Source: Paenibacillus sp. PAMC 26794 (GTDB taxonomy: Bacteria; Bacillota; Bacilli; Paenibacillales; Paenibacillaceae). Taken from it: a stretch of DNA of 64,000 bases. The stretch covers positions 62,001-126,000 of the forward strand of contig NZ_ANHX01000002.1 of the NCBI RefSeq assembly GCF_000316035.1, written 5' to 3'. A program made the position numbers and the translations under genes. Under the pieces are notes generated by a model. It worked only from the letters and a program-made list of their open reading frames with translations. It was not told where the DNA came from and did not search any database. Within the stretch, counting starts at the first letter, position 1, and each line of letters opens with the position of its first letter. Shown here in pieces: positions 53,768 through 62,982 of this stretch.

Positions 53768-53797
53768 TTGACACATGAATTCTAGTCCCCTTAATAT
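53768..53797 (+). promoter_or_regulatory. sigma-A promoter of the rtcB leader
   Basis: Perfect TTGACA (53768-53773), 18 bases, TAATAT (53792-53797). It lies about 350 bases before rtcB. Confidence 0.7.
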
Positions 53798-53830
53798 AAG
53801 ACTAACATTAACGAAGGGAGGCCGAGAGAC

Positions 53831-53926
53831 ATGATGCTTGGTTATGATTTGATTCAAACAGGGCGCAACGTAGACACAATAACATATCCGGCTCATCGTT
53901 TCATTGGCCTCATACGGTCGACATAG
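53831..53926 (+). CDS. 31-residue leader ORF upstream of rtcB
   Basis: ATG to TAG encodes a peptide beginning MMLGYDLIQTGRNVD and ending FIGLIRST. It is preceded by AAGGGAGGC at a 9-base spacing and by a good promoter, so it should be translated. It resembles no protein I know. It lies in a long leader that then folds into several hairpins (GCATATCG 53934-53941 with CGATATGC 53960-53967; ACAGCAT with ATGCTGT) and ends in an intrinsic terminator, all before rtcB. A regulatory leader peptide is likely; a free-standing small protein is the alternative. Confidence 0.6.
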   Translation: MMLGYDLIQTGRNVDTITYPAHRFIGLIRST

Positions 53927-54051
53927 GGGATAGGCATATCGTTTAGCGGGTTTTATAATCGATATGCGTTCTTCGCTTATATTATAGCGATGGATGACAG
54001 ACACACAGCATGTTTATGCTGTTCTGTTCTCCGTTATTGTCATTCAGTAGA

Positions 54052-54082
54052 AGTCATGGGCGACTAGCCTATGGCTTTTTTT
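54052..54082 (+). terminator. leader terminator before rtcB
   Basis: AGTCATGGGC pairs with GCCTATGGCT (two G-U pairs, 5-base loop), followed by seven Ts, 65 bases before the rtcB start. Confidence 0.82.
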
Positions 54083-54147
54083 ATATTTATTTTACAGATG
54101 CAGCAAACCGAATTTGCTGAACGTACAGGAAGGAATAATACACTTTT

Positions 54148-55611
54148 ATGAATACAGAATTTAATTTATTTACCAATCCAAACGAAATCACAGGTGGCTA
54201 CCGCCATGAAGTGAAATTGCCTGCAGGTGACCTAACCGTATATGCGGCGCAACAGCTCTTCTCCTCGCTCGATTACAAGGTATTCGAGATGGCCAACAAT
54301 AATCTGCAGATTCCGGGAATCTCTTATATGAGTTACACGCCAGACGTACACGTCGGTGTAGGTACATGCATTGGAACGACAGCCGTGTGGGATGCGCAGA
54401 GCGGCTACGTATCTCCCTCCATCGTGGGCAGTGACATCGGCTGTGGCATGCGAGTGCATATGACAAACTTGCACAAGGACGAATTGAAAGACATCAAGCT
54501 CCGCCGTAAACTCGTCAAGGCCATTGAGAAAGTATTGCCGATGGAGGCGAACCAGCGAGGTCATTACTCGGATATAAGACTGGAGCATATTGTTCGTAAA
54601 GGACTGCATGGTTTACCCAAAAAGTATATTCCGGACAGCTATACACCGAAAAAATCAACCGCGATGACACATGTGGAAAGCAGCAAGTTCAGTTACGATG
54701 AGGATGTGTTAAACCACGTTCCTGATATGACGTGGCATCGTTCGCATCGTCAGCTCGGTACACTGGGTGGGGGGAATCATTTTGCCGAGATCCAGGCGAT
54801 TGAGATCGCTGAAGAGAATCGTGAAATCGCCGAAGCTTGGGGATTGTATGATGGACAGGTCGTGGTCATGATTCATTCCGGCTCTCGTGCATGGGGTGGT
54901 TATGTAAGTCAGACGAGTTCGTCAGCGATTGCGAAAGTCATGCAGCGGCTTAACCTGGGTACATCCGATCCCAGACTGGTATTTGCTCCACTTGAGCGTG
55001 CGGAAGGTCGTCATTATGTGAACATGATGTATTCTGCATTGAATTACGCTGTTGTCAATCGGCACCTGATTGCGTATGCTATTCGCGAAGCATTCCGGGA
55101 TGTGTTTGGCTCCAAATGTGAATTTCGTACGTTATACGATCTGATGCACAACTATGCCTGGGAGGAATCTCACGCAGACCAAGGTTCCGTTTTTGTGCAT
55201 CGCAAAGGGGCGACACGTGCGTTGCCAGCAGGTCACCCGAACAATCCAAAGCCTTATCTGGCAACAGGGCATCCGGCGCTTATTCCCGGTTCCATGGGAA
55301 CTGCTTCATATATCATGGTAGGTCAGCCGCAGGGTGCTGATAATTATTATTCAATATGTCACGGTGCGGGTCGTATCCGTTCACGGACGGCAACGAAACG
55401 ATTGATTACCGTGGAAGATTTTGCTACGGCACTGGGTGTGGGTACAGAGGATGAGATCGTGGTAAATCAACGCTCACTTGAATCCATTATTGATGAATCA
55501 CCTCAGGCTTATAAAAATGTTGATGAAATTATAGACAGTGTTACCGGCGCAGGCCTGGCTCAAGTTGTAGCCAAATGCAAACCGCTTGTAGCGGTAAAGG
55601 GAGCGAAATAA
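54148..55611 (+). CDS. rtcB: RtcB-family RNA ligase
   Basis: GTP-dependent 3'-phosphate RNA ligase that repairs cleaved RNAs such as nicked tRNA or rRNA. In 487 residues the metal- and GMP-binding motifs are visible: [10 protein letters not shown] near residue 95, [11 protein letters not shown] near 208, IHSGSRAWG, and the guanylylation region [12 protein letters not shown] near residue 407. The ATG is 13 bases after AGGAAGGA, a loose spacing. It overlaps the AAA ATPase gene by one base (TAATG). Long leader control suggests conditional expression. Confidence 0.93.
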   Translation: MNTEFNLFTNPNEITGGYRHEVKLPAGDLTVYAAQQLFSSLDYKVFEMANNNLQIPGISYMSYTPDVHVGVGTCIGTTAVWDAQSGYVSPSIVGSDIGCGMRVHMTNLHKDELKDIKLRRKLVKAIEKVLPMEANQRGHYSDIRLEHIVRKGLHGLPKKYIPDSYTPKKSTAMTHVESSKFSYDEDVLNHVPDMTWHRSHRQLGTLGGGNHFAEIQAIEIAEENREIAEAWGLYDGQVVVMIHSGSRAWGGYVSQTSSSAIAKVMQRLNLGTSDPRLVFAPLERAEGRHYVNMMYSALNYAVVNRHLIAYAIREAFRDVFGSKCEFRTLYDLMHNYAWEESHADQGSVFVHRKGATRALPAGHPNNPKPYLATGHPALIPGSMGTASYIMVGQPQGADNYYSICHGAGRIRSRTATKRLITVEDFATALGVGTEDEIVVNQRSLESIIDESPQAYKNVDEIIDSVTGAGLAQVVAKCKPLVAVKGAK

Positions 55612-56915
55612 TGACAATAAACGAAAAACAAACAGATCCAACCCAGGCGATCTATACCTATGACGAACAACATGATACCCGAATTCGAGTTGAAGGGTAC
55701 GCCATCTACTCAAGGCTGATTCGTGGAATCAGTGAGGCGCTCCATCAGCGCTATGGAGTTGAATACAAGCTGTATGCCAGTTCTGACCCGAACAATGAAT
55801 ATTGGGAGTTACTCCGGGAAGATCTGCAAAATGGCAGTGACGAAGTGGAATTGGTAGCCCGTATATTCGAGGATCTGGAGCTTCAGACTTTGCATTACGA
55901 CGATGATGGCGATGTGCCGACTTATGGTGTCCATTACTCCATTCGCAACAACGTATTTGCATATCCGAAATGGGGCGTTGCGCTTGTGAGGGTTCCATTT
56001 TTCCGAGAGAACGGAATCTACAGCGAGGACTTTGTCTTTGCCATCGGTGATGAGGAGATGAAGCAATTTCTGGGGAGTGTCCGGGAACGGGAACGTCAGC
56101 AAAATATGAAAAAAGTAACGGTCTACACCGATGCCCGTAATGGCAGCGATCGTCATGTGGAATCCATCACTCGCTCCGTGGGACGAGAGGATGTTGTTCT
56201 CTCGGCACAGATCAAGCAGGATATTTTCCGCTCGCTGGATCAGTTTTTCGAAGCGGATCGTTCTTTTTACAGAGATTATGATATCCCGTACAAACGGGGC
56301 ATTTTATTGTATGGGCATCCGGGAAACGGCAAGACCACGTTGGTAAAATCCATTGCTGGAAGTATCCCGGGCCCGGCTGCGTATTGGCAGATTACGGAGT
56401 ATACCAACAGTGAATCGGTGCGTGAAGTGTTCGAGGCTGCCAAGCGGTTGGCACCGATGGTACTGATCATTGAGGACATCGATTCGATGCCGGATGAAGT
56501 CCGTTCCTTTTTTCTGAATACACTGGATGGAGCTACGTCAAAAGAAGGCATTTTCCTGATCGGGACAACGAATTATCCAGAGAAAATAGATCCTGGCCTC
56601 ATGAACCGTGCTGGACGGTTCGACCGGGCTTATGAAATTCCGTTGCCAGATGAAGCGCTGCGCCTGCAATATTTGCGGCAGCGGGGCTTCACCATATTTG
56701 CTGGTGAAGAAGGAACAATTGAAGCAGCTCGTCTGACCGACACGTTCTCTCTTGCGCAGCTAGGGGAGTTGTATGTGAGCGCTGCGCTGGAATGGCATCA
56801 GAATGGACAGACAGACATAGTGAAAGTCATTCAGTCGATGCGTGGCGAGCTGGACAAGAGCCATAAACATACTTGGTTGGCGCAGCCGGGTAAGGGTCGT
56901 ACAGGCTTTTATTGA
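55611..56915 (+). CDS. AAA+ ATPase partnered with RtcB
   Basis: A 434-residue protein: an N-terminal domain of about 190 residues that I do not recognise, then one AAA+ module. Walker A is GHPGNGKT (235-242), Walker B VLIIEDID (284-291), sensor 1 GTTN (318-321) and the arginine-finger region NRAGRFDR (332-339), of the BCS1/CDC48-like type. ATG 55611 overlaps the rtcB stop, so translation is coupled. A remodelling role delivering or releasing damaged RNA-protein substrates for RtcB is inference from the coupling. Confidence 0.9.
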   Translation: MTINEKQTDPTQAIYTYDEQHDTRIRVEGYAIYSRLIRGISEALHQRYGVEYKLYASSDPNNEYWELLREDLQNGSDEVELVARIFEDLELQTLHYDDDGDVPTYGVHYSIRNNVFAYPKWGVALVRVPFFRENGIYSEDFVFAIGDEEMKQFLGSVRERERQQNMKKVTVYTDARNGSDRHVESITRSVGREDVVLSAQIKQDIFRSLDQFFEADRSFYRDYDIPYKRGILLYGHPGNGKTTLVKSIAGSIPGPAAYWQITEYTNSESVREVFEAAKRLAPMVLIIEDIDSMPDEVRSFFLNTLDGATSKEGIFLIGTTNYPEKIDPGLMNRAGRFDRAYEIPLPDEALRLQYLRQRGFTIFAGEEGTIEAARLTDTFSLAQLGELYVSAALEWHQNGQTDIVKVIQSMRGELDKSHKHTWLAQPGKGRTGFY

Positions 56916-57155
56916 TCAGACCTAACCCATCCATCCTATAATATGACGCAATGTTATAAATAATCCTACCTTAATTGGTGATACTAACCTTGTCTGCTCT
57001 AACATACAATGACTTTCGGGAGGTACATAACGCAGCCCTGAGCTGGTGAGATGCCGGAAAGTAACGCGATCTGTTTCCATACCTGACTAAGGCTTGTTTT
57101 GCAGAGAAAGATGCATGGGGACAAAAGGTAATATGCAAAAATTTTTATGCCAATT
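56916..57155. other. intergenic stretch before the GlsB-like gene
   Basis: No gene seen. One small foldable element: ACTTTC (57012-57017) with GAAAGT (57057-57062) enclosing a CAGC/GCTG hairpin. It matches no riboswitch I can name. No T-run terminator was found after the AAA gene. Confidence 0.35.
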
Positions 57156-57180
57156 GTTTAAATGCTTCTGTAGCGGTTAA
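57156..57180 (+). promoter_or_regulatory. sigma-B-like promoter before the GlsB-like gene
   Basis: Perfect GTTTAA (57156-57161), 13 bases, GGTTAA (57175-57180), compared with GTTTAA/GGGTAT. It lies about 45 bases before the start codon. Confidence 0.4.
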
Positions 57181-57224
57181 TAGTAGACAGACAACAACAA
57201 AAACTTTAATTAGAGGTGAATGAT

Positions 57225-57482
57225 ATGGGTTGGTTATGGTCATTAATTATCGGTGGTATCATTGGATGGTTGGCAGGTTTGATCGTTGGTCGTGACATCC
57301 CAGGTGGTGTTATTGGTAACATCATTGCTGGTTTTATCGGTGGATGGTTAGGTGGAGTAATCTTGGGCGATATGGGTCCTGAGATGGGCGGATTCTACAT
57401 TGTACCTGCATTGATCGGTGCGATCGTTCTTGTAGCCATCGTAAGCTTGATCTTCCGTTCGATGGGACGTAGTCGCGGGTAA
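57225..57482 (+). CDS. GlsB/YeaQ/YmgE family stress-response membrane protein
   Basis: An 85-residue, very hydrophobic Gly-rich protein with three helices (about 4-20, 28-48 and 57-77) and the family pattern GWLAGLIVGRDIPGG followed by IAGFIGGWLGG. ATG 57225 is 5 bases after AGAGGTGA; an upstream GTG overlaps that RBS. Transglycosylase-associated/YwzA-type proteins are general-stress proteins of unclear biochemical function. It is a single gene ended by a long terminator. Confidence 0.9.
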   Translation: MGWLWSLIIGGIIGWLAGLIVGRDIPGGVIGNIIAGFIGGWLGGVILGDMGPEMGGFYIVPALIGAIVLVAIVSLIFRSMGRSRG

Positions 57483-57534
57483 CTTAATCAAGATAATTTC
57501 TTGAATAAGTTGTCAGCCAAATGCATTACCAATG

Positions 57535-57588
57535 AAGAGGTTGATTGAGAGCCATAACGATGGCTTTCAATCAACCTCTTGTTGTTTT
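57535..57588 (+). terminator. terminator after the GlsB-like gene
   Basis: AAGAGGTTGATTGA pairs with TCAATCAACCTCTT, with an inner AGCCAT/ATGGCT stem, then GTTGTTTT. Confidence 0.9.
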
Positions 57589-57657
57589 AGAATATAAGAA
57601 GGTATGCGTAATAACATCTATATTCATAGGTAGTTTAGATAAGAAGGGATGAACGGA

Positions 57658-58173
57658 ATGGAAAAAGCTACATTCGCCGGCGGATGTTTCTGGTGTATGG
57701 TTACACCGTTTGAAGAACAACCGGGCATTCATGGCATTATATCAGGTTATGCTGGCGGTCACGTCGACAATCCAACATATGAGCAGGTCAAAACCGGGGA
57801 GACCGGTCATGTCGAAGTGGTTGAAATTACATTTGATCCGGATGTATTCCCTTATGAACGACTGCTGGAGCTGTACTGGCCTCAGATTGATCCGACGGAT
57901 GACGGAGGCCAGTTTCAGGATCGGGGGACACAGTATCGTACGGCGATCTTTGTGCATAATGAACGTCAACGTGAGCTTGCAGAACAGTCCAAACAGGAAC
58001 TGGCAGCCAGCGGACGATTCACTCAACCGATTGTTACGGAAATCCGCGATGCAGCTGTATTCTATCCCGCAGAAGACTATCATCAGGATTACCACAAGAA
58101 AAACGAAAAACATTATAAGGAAGACCGTGCGTTATCCGGACGGGACGAATTTATAGACGAGAATTGGAAATAG
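57658..58173 (+). CDS. msrA: peptide-methionine (S)-S-oxide reductase MsrA
   Basis: Reduces methionine-S-sulfoxide in oxidatively damaged proteins. The 171-residue protein has the active-site motif GCFWC at residues 9-13, and [26 protein letters not shown] and [20 protein letters not shown] (both read in parts) as expected. ATG 57658 is 8 bases after GAAGGGA; the ATG at 57649 overlaps that RBS. No msrB is fused or adjacent. Confidence 0.96.
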   Translation: MEKATFAGGCFWCMVTPFEEQPGIHGIISGYAGGHVDNPTYEQVKTGETGHVEVVEITFDPDVFPYERLLELYWPQIDPTDDGGQFQDRGTQYRTAIFVHNERQRELAEQSKQELAASGRFTQPIVTEIRDAAVFYPAEDYHQDYHKKNEKHYKEDRALSGRDEFIDENWK

Positions 58174-58195
58174 GATGATTCTATCCTGCCAATGC

Positions 58196-58240
58196 AATAA
58201 GCCGGGAGAGCTCCTTATGGAACTCTCCCGGCTTATTATT
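58196..58240. terminator. bidirectional terminator after msrA
   Basis: AATAAGCCGGGAGAG pairs perfectly with CTCTCCCGGCTTATT; T-rich on both sides. It serves msrA and probably the convergent gene. Confidence 0.85.
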
Positions 58241-58299
58241 ACATCGAGTATTTCGTTCGGTTCATTGGTATACGATAAAGAGCCAGAAAGACTCTTTTG

Positions 58300-59571
58300 T
58301 TATTTTGCAGGATTGGACTTCAGTACATATTTGGACAATGTCTCATCGTTCATGGAATAGATGACATCATCCATGTAAGTAGAGACACCTTCTAATGAAG
58401 GAACGGAGGCACTGGTAGTGTAGATATGCACGTCTTCCAGCGTCTGTGGATCAAGAATGTATCCTGTTTTGGCAAAATCAAGCTGATACTGACCATCCTG
58501 TGTCTGGTCGACTTGCATCAATGCAGGCTGTGCGTCCTTGAATGTACGCTCGGTTACTTTGCCTTTCATCGTATACAATTCCAGCTTCTGCCCTGTAAAG
58601 ACTGTATAACCGTTGCCAGCCGTCTGAATGTAGGCATCACCAGCAATGACACGTCCCCAAGCGAGCTTGCCATCGGTGCCAAAGCCCATCAGTCGGTTAC
58701 CGGTGTTCTCGACATTGGCACGCATAATGATGGAACCATCGTCCAGAATGGCCAGCGATTCACCGCCGCCATCTCCTAATGTATTTGCATTGGCAGGGAA
58801 TTGGTAGAAGGAGAGACGATTCAACGTCCGATCATAGATCTCCACTTTGGGATTCGCGGCTTGCTGCCAGAAGTTGCCTACCTTGGTTTGTTTACTGGCA
58901 TCCACTACAATTCGACCATGGTCAGCCTTAAGCACGTTACCGTTGATGGTCTTTTCAGTAATCAGCTTGCCCTTTTTGTCATATAACGAGATGGCGGAGC
59001 GAACCGAACCATTCGATTGCACGCCCTGACTTGAAGCAACCATCAGCGTATCGTTATCCAATAGAGATATGCTTGCAGGTGAATTCACCGTTTTGACCCA
59101 GTTGGTTTTACCGGATGTATTGAATGAGTACAATTTTTTGGTTTTGTCCGAATATTCCATATACACATAAGCTGTACCGTTGCTGGCATATACCGAATCG
59201 GAGTAGGTGGTATAAGGACCACTTTTCTCATGGAATATTGTATTCCACTTCACTTGTCCAGTTGTCGCATCGAATGCTTGGAGAGAGTCCAGTTGCCAGT
59301 CGAGTGTTGTTTTGCTGCTTGTTTTGGTCACGGGCTGGGAGGCATGTACATATACAAGATTTTTGGATGGCACGGCATGGATTCCCTTGATCAGGACATC
59401 TTTCTCTGTATTAGCCTCAGATAACATCAGGGAAGATGACGTCCACGCCGGTTTGGGCATGGATTCGGTTGAGGCAGCGGCGTAACCGGTTGTATTCATG
59501 GTGAAGAGGAGCATGCCGCTCAGAATGAGGGCAGCCCATGTTTTGGACTTGTGTTTGGTCAATGTATGCAA
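58300..59571 (-). CDS. secreted beta-propeller-like protein
   Basis: A protein of about 423 residues with a signal peptide (WAALILSGMLLFTMNTTGYAA) and repeated beta-strand blocks of PQQ/WD-like character: LQAFDATTGQVKWNT, LYSFNTSGKTNWVK, ISLYDKKGKLITEK and LMGFGTDGKLAWG. These predict a beta-propeller. I place the start at TTG 59571, 8 bases after AAGGTGG; the upstream in-frame TTG at 59601 has no RBS. No catalytic motif is visible. Probably a surface or secreted binding or scaffold protein. Confidence 0.8.
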   Translation of the reverse strand: MHTLTKHKSKTWAALILSGMLLFTMNTTGYAAASTESMPKPAWTSSSLMLSEANTEKDVLIKGIHAVPSKNLVYVHASQPVTKTSSKTTLDWQLDSLQAFDATTGQVKWNTIFHEKSGPYTTYSDSVYASNGTAYVYMEYSDKTKKLYSFNTSGKTNWVKTVNSPASISLLDNDTLMVASSQGVQSNGSVRSAISLYDKKGKLITEKTINGNVLKADHGRIVVDASKQTKVGNFWQQAANPKVEIYDRTLNRLSFYQFPANANTLGDGGGESLAILDDGSIIMRANVENTGNRLMGFGTDGKLAWGRVIAGDAYIQTAGNGYTVFTGQKLELYTMKGKVTERTFKDAQPALMQVDQTQDGQYQLDFAKTGYILDPQTLEDVHIYTTSASVPSLEGVSTYMDDVIYSMNDETLSKYVLKSNPAK

Positions 59572-59833
59572 GTGATAAACCACCTTTCTTCTTCGGTTCA
59601 AAATAGAACCGATTGTTGAATTTTACCATTAAAGTCAAGCTGAATTCAACCGAACACACTGTAACCTTTTATCATTGGTTTGTCGAAATAACCATGTTTG
59701 GGGAAGTATAACGGTTACAGGGAATTCATCTTCTTTCGATGAAGGTGGAAGTCTGATATATTTAGTGCGGTGACAAGCCATATCTGCGTAAGACGTTGGA
59801 TAGAACATAGGAAATGAAACAAGGAGAATAGCT

Positions 59834-60430
59834 ATGAACTGGAGTGAAAATGTGACCCTTTGGGTCATTGGATGTATCATCATATTGTTGCTGCTGGCCT
59901 GGATTATTCGGCGGGTTATCGGGCGCGGGCAGCGGATCCGAAGTGAAGCCAATCCGCGTAAGATCACAATAAAGGACATCGACAAGATGGAGGATGGTTC
60001 GGAGTTTGAATTATATCTCTATCATTTATTCGAAGAGCTCGGGTACGATGAGGTGCATAAGACAACGAGCAGCCGGGATTTCGGGGCAGATCTGGTATTT
60101 GTCGACAGACTCGGCAGACGAAGTGTGATACAAGCGAAGCGATATGGTGCGAACCATCCCGTAGGATTGAGTGCAGTGCAGGAGATATATACATCGATGC
60201 GTTATTATGAAGCCGCCCGGTCAATAGTATTAACGTCCGCCCGTTACACCGAAGCCTGTCGGACGCTTGCAGCGGTTAATGGAGTGAAGCTGCTGGACCG
60301 GGAAGACCTGATGGAATTAATTCTGTTATTCAAAGCCAGAAGAGTGGAAGAAGCATTGGAACTGATCGAAGAAGATGACCACGAACCAATCGAGACGTGG
60401 CAGTCCCGGCGAAAGCGGCAATCCCGCTAA
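59834..60430 (+). CDS. membrane-anchored Mrr-like restriction endonuclease
   Basis: A 198-residue protein: one N-terminal membrane helix (about 9-28), then an Mrr_cat nuclease domain (about 48-160). The PD-(D/E)xK core is visible as GSEFELYLYHLFEELGY, GADLVF with Asp86, and the QAK motif at 100-102 in VIQAKRYG. The family includes type IV enzymes that cut modified DNA, and membrane-tethered versions whose target is unknown. No methylase is adjacent, consistent with a modification-dependent or non-restriction role. The RBS is AAGGAGA. Confidence 0.87.
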   Translation: MNWSENVTLWVIGCIIILLLLAWIIRRVIGRGQRIRSEANPRKITIKDIDKMEDGSEFELYLYHLFEELGYDEVHKTTSSRDFGADLVFVDRLGRRSVIQAKRYGANHPVGLSAVQEIYTSMRYYEAARSIVLTSARYTEACRTLAAVNGVKLLDREDLMELILLFKARRVEEALELIEEDDHEPIETWQSRRKRQSR

Positions 60431-60505
60431 GATCTTAGGTGGAAGCCTTTTTAATGATGTACATCTCATTCCAGTAGGAAGCACCTTCACTTGCGTAGCT
60501 GCACA

Positions 60506-60526
60506 TGATATATTGAGTGTATATCA
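60506..60526 (+). promoter_or_regulatory. inverted repeat, possible operator
   Basis: TGATATA-ttgagtg-TATATCA, a perfect 7-7-7 dyad, 5 bases before the RBS of the small gene at 60550. Confidence 0.4.
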
Positions 60527-60549
60527 ACCAAAGGAGTGTGTGATCCATT

Positions 60550-60777
60550 ATGGCACGTACACAAACACAAAAAGCATTACGCAAAGCAGAGCAGTCAGGT
60601 AAGTGGTGCTCGGAACAGAGCCGAAGAGTTAACGGAGATTATGGTGCATTATCCCAGCATGTACGGCTCATGCCTACGAAACAGGAAAAATTGCAAAAGG
60701 TCAAACACAAGAAGCAGATCATCCAAGATGGTGGTGCTTCTTTTTATTTTGTCTATGAGGCGCCGATTGCTGGATAA
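60550..60777 (+). CDS. small basic protein, unknown function
   Basis: A 75-residue, Lys/Arg/Gln-rich protein starting MARTQTQKALRKAEQSGKWC. The N-terminal 55 residues look like a conserved small Bacillales protein of unknown role. AAGGAG lies 13 bases upstream, a wide spacing. The last 20 codons run through a hairpin with a T-run (60709-60745), which is unusual: an ancestral stop may have been lost, or termination is partial. No family name is justified. Confidence 0.6.
   Translation: MARTQTQKALRKAEQSGKWCSEQSRRVNGDYGALSQHVRLMPTKQEKLQKVKHKKQIIQDGGASFYFVYEAPIAG
60709..60745 (+). terminator. hairpin/T-run inside the small gene's 3' end
   Basis: AAGAAGCA..CATC pairs with GATG..TGCTTCTT, then TTTTTATTTT. 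It has intrinsic-terminator form but lies within the open frame. Confidence 0.65.
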
Positions 60778-60826
60778 GTAAGACGATAGAATTTTGTACA
60801 CTAAATGAAGGGAAGAACCTAAACAT

Positions 60827-61592
60827 ATGACAACAGCGCTGCACATGAATAAAAAATTCGGCGTTTTTTGCTGCAAACGCAAGCTTTACTTGGACGTTGG
60901 CCCGCAGTTTCCTTACATTCGGGACCCGACCAAGTTTTGAGTTTGATTCGCTCCCTTGGTTGCGTGCAGATCGATCCTGTGGCTGCTGTAACTACAGGCT
61001 CTGCTGGATAAATACATTCATGCGTATCGTGTCGTAGATGCCCGTGATCCCCGTCTGGGTTGGCTGAAATCTACAGCGGCTGAAAGACGCGCCGATATTG
61101 CTGCCCGTGTGTCAGATGGGCGAATGATCCCGCTTAAGGTGGTGGACGTGGCCACGCCTTATTATATTCGTGCTGAAGATGAGGATTTGCTGCTGCACAT
61201 GGAAAGGGAAGAGCCACACTATGATCCGTCAGGCCCGGTACGTTTCTTGCCGCCGCTGGATAACCTGTTATGGAGAAGAGAACGTATTGTCGATTTATTT
61301 GATTTTCATTATAAATGGGAGATTTACACGGCAGAGGTGAAAAGAACCTACGGTTATTATGCGATGCCTATTCTTCACGGTGATCGGACGTATGGACCCA
61401 CGACTTGATCGCAAAACTGGAGTACTTACCGTTCGTTTGTTATCGATGGAAGAGACTGCTCCACCTGTGGAGGAATGGATTACTGATTTTCGGGAGGGGC
61501 TTCAATTCTTTGCGTCCATGCATGGAGCGCGTTCCATTACTATCGAGAAGACGGTACCAAAAGAGTTGAAAAAGCTGCTTAAATTGATTTGA
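60827..61592 (+). pseudogene. decayed YcaQ/AlkX-like winged-helix DNA glycosylase
   Basis: Three in-order fragments of one protein. Frame 1 opens MTTALHMNKK and is broken at a run of six As (60851-60856); one more A would continue into IRRFLLQTQALLGRW and SLIRSLGCVQIDPVAAV. An internal deletion follows, then a second block from LLDKYIHAYRVVDARD to FLPPLDNLLWRRERIVDLF and YGYYAMPILHGDR. After another frameshift near 61387 the protein continues GRMDPRLDRKTGVLTVR to the stop. The blocks match the YcaQ family (about 400 residues), involved in crosslink repair. About a third of the protein is missing, so it is non-functional. Confidence 0.85.
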
Positions 61593-61665
61593 TTAGGGGA
61601 TATACGAAAGAATGTATGGATACGGGAAATTGGAATTGTTAAGAGGGGGTAGGATCTAAAAATGA

Positions 61666-61698
61666 CAAAAAAAGGAGGAGCCAGAGGGCCCCTCCTTC
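61666..61698 (-). terminator. terminator of fabV
   Basis: On the minus strand AAGGAGGGGCCC..GGCTCCTCCTT is followed by TTTTTTT, about 90 bases after the fabV stop. Confidence 0.75.
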
Positions 61699-61788
61699 TT
61701 CATTTGATTTTAATATCATATCTCTAGCATTACATCAGAAGTGCTAACGAAAACAAAAACCTAGGTTCACGTCCACGCCAAAACTTCT

Positions 61789-62982
61789 TTAGTTCACCAG
61801 ATGAGGCATTTCAACGTTGGGATCAACATCTGCTTCATAATCCACACCATCGGTTTCAAAACCAAAAAGCTGGAAGAATTCGCGACGGTAACCTTCCAGA
61901 TCGGACAGATCGTAGATGTTCTCTGTGGTCAACTCATTCCAGAGCTTCGCCACTTCTTCCTGAACGTCAGCTCTCATCTCCCAATCGTCAATGCGAATAC
62001 GGCCTTCGGCATCGGTTGGAACTTCTCCTCCCGCATACAAGCGATCAGCGAACAGACGTTGCATTTGCTCGATACATCCTTCATGCAAGCCTTTTTCTTT
62101 CATGACTTTGTACAATGCTGAGATGTACAGCGGCACGACTGGAATTGCAGAACTGGATTGAGTCACCAGCGCCTTGGCTACAGTTAAGTACGCACGTCCA
62201 CCTTTTGCACTTAAACGATCATTCAGCTTGTGTGCAGTCGCTTCCAGATGATTCTTGGCTTGACCGATGGAACCATCACGATAAATGGCATGGGTAAGTT
62301 CAGGACCGATGTAAGAGAAAGCGATGGTTGTTGCATCATCGGCAAGCACGCCACCTTGTTGCAGGGCATCCATCCATAGTTCCCAATCATCTCCACCCAT
62401 AACAGTTACCGTCTGACGAATTTCCTCTTCGTTTGCCGGTTCAAGGGTAACGGAGCTAATTTCGCCTGTGTGGAAGTTCACCGTTTTGTTCGTGTAGGAT
62501 TGTCCGATAGGCTTCAGCACAGAGTTAAATACTTCACCCGTGTTCGGATCGGTACGGCGTGCCGAGGCTACGCTGTATACGACCAGATCGACTTGACCGA
62601 GTTCACTGCGAATCAGTTCAACGGCTTTGTCTCGTGTTTCGTTTGCGAATGCATCACCTGTAACGCTGTACGATTTCAGGCCTGCTTCCTCCGCGGCTTT
62701 TTCGAATGCAGCGGAGTTGTACCATCCTGCAGAAGCTGTACGTTTCTCTGTGGAACTGCTTGGACGATAAATGCCGACTGTATTCGCTCCCGCTCCAAAA
62801 GCAGAGACAACGCGGGACGCCAGACCGTATCCGGTGGAAGCACCGATCACGAGCACATTACGCGGTCCTTTCAGCTGAGGCTGGGATTTCACATAATCAA
62901 TCTGTTCCTGCACTTGCGCAGCGCAACCTACAGGATGGGAAGTGGTACAAATAAAACCACGTGTTCTTGGTTTAATAATCAT
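61789..62982 (-). CDS. fabV: trans-2-enoyl-ACP/CoA reductase FabV
   Basis: NADH-dependent last step of the fatty-acid elongation cycle, or enoyl-CoA reduction. The 397-residue single-domain reductase has the nucleotide motif VLVIGASTGYGLASR (43-57) and the FabV-type catalytic Tyr-X8-Lys, Tyr234 and Lys243 in YRDGSIGQAK. The spacing distinguishes FabV from FabI (X6). The ATG is preceded by AAAGGATG. FabV enzymes are typically insensitive to triclosan. It is monocistronic on the minus strand. Confidence 0.95.
   Translation of the reverse strand: MIIKPRTRGFICTTSHPVGCAAQVQEQIDYVKSQPQLKGPRNVLVIGASTGYGLASRVVSAFGAGANTVGIYRPSSSTEKRTASAGWYNSAAFEKAAEEAGLKSYSVTGDAFANETRDKAVELIRSELGQVDLVVYSVASARRTDPNTGEVFNSVLKPIGQSYTNKTVNFHTGEISSVTLEPANEEEIRQTVTVMGGDDWELWMDALQQGGVLADDATTIAFSYIGPELTHAIYRDGSIGQAKNHLEATAHKLNDRLSAKGGRAYLTVAKALVTQSSSAIPVVPLYISALYKVMKEKGLHEGCIEQMQRLFADRLYAGGEVPTDAEGRIRIDDWEMRADVQEEVAKLWNELTTENIYDLSDLEGYRREFFQLFGFETDGVDYEADVDPNVEMPHLVN

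Noticed and set aside
53657..54004. 115-codon minus-strand open frame opposite the rtcB leader
   Set aside because: It runs through the TerC terminator and opposite a promoter and leader ORF; no RBS.
57012..57062. Known riboswitch before the GlsB-like gene
   Set aside because: Only one weak helix with a small inner hairpin; no conserved core of TPP, c-di-AMP, c-di-GMP or SAM types.
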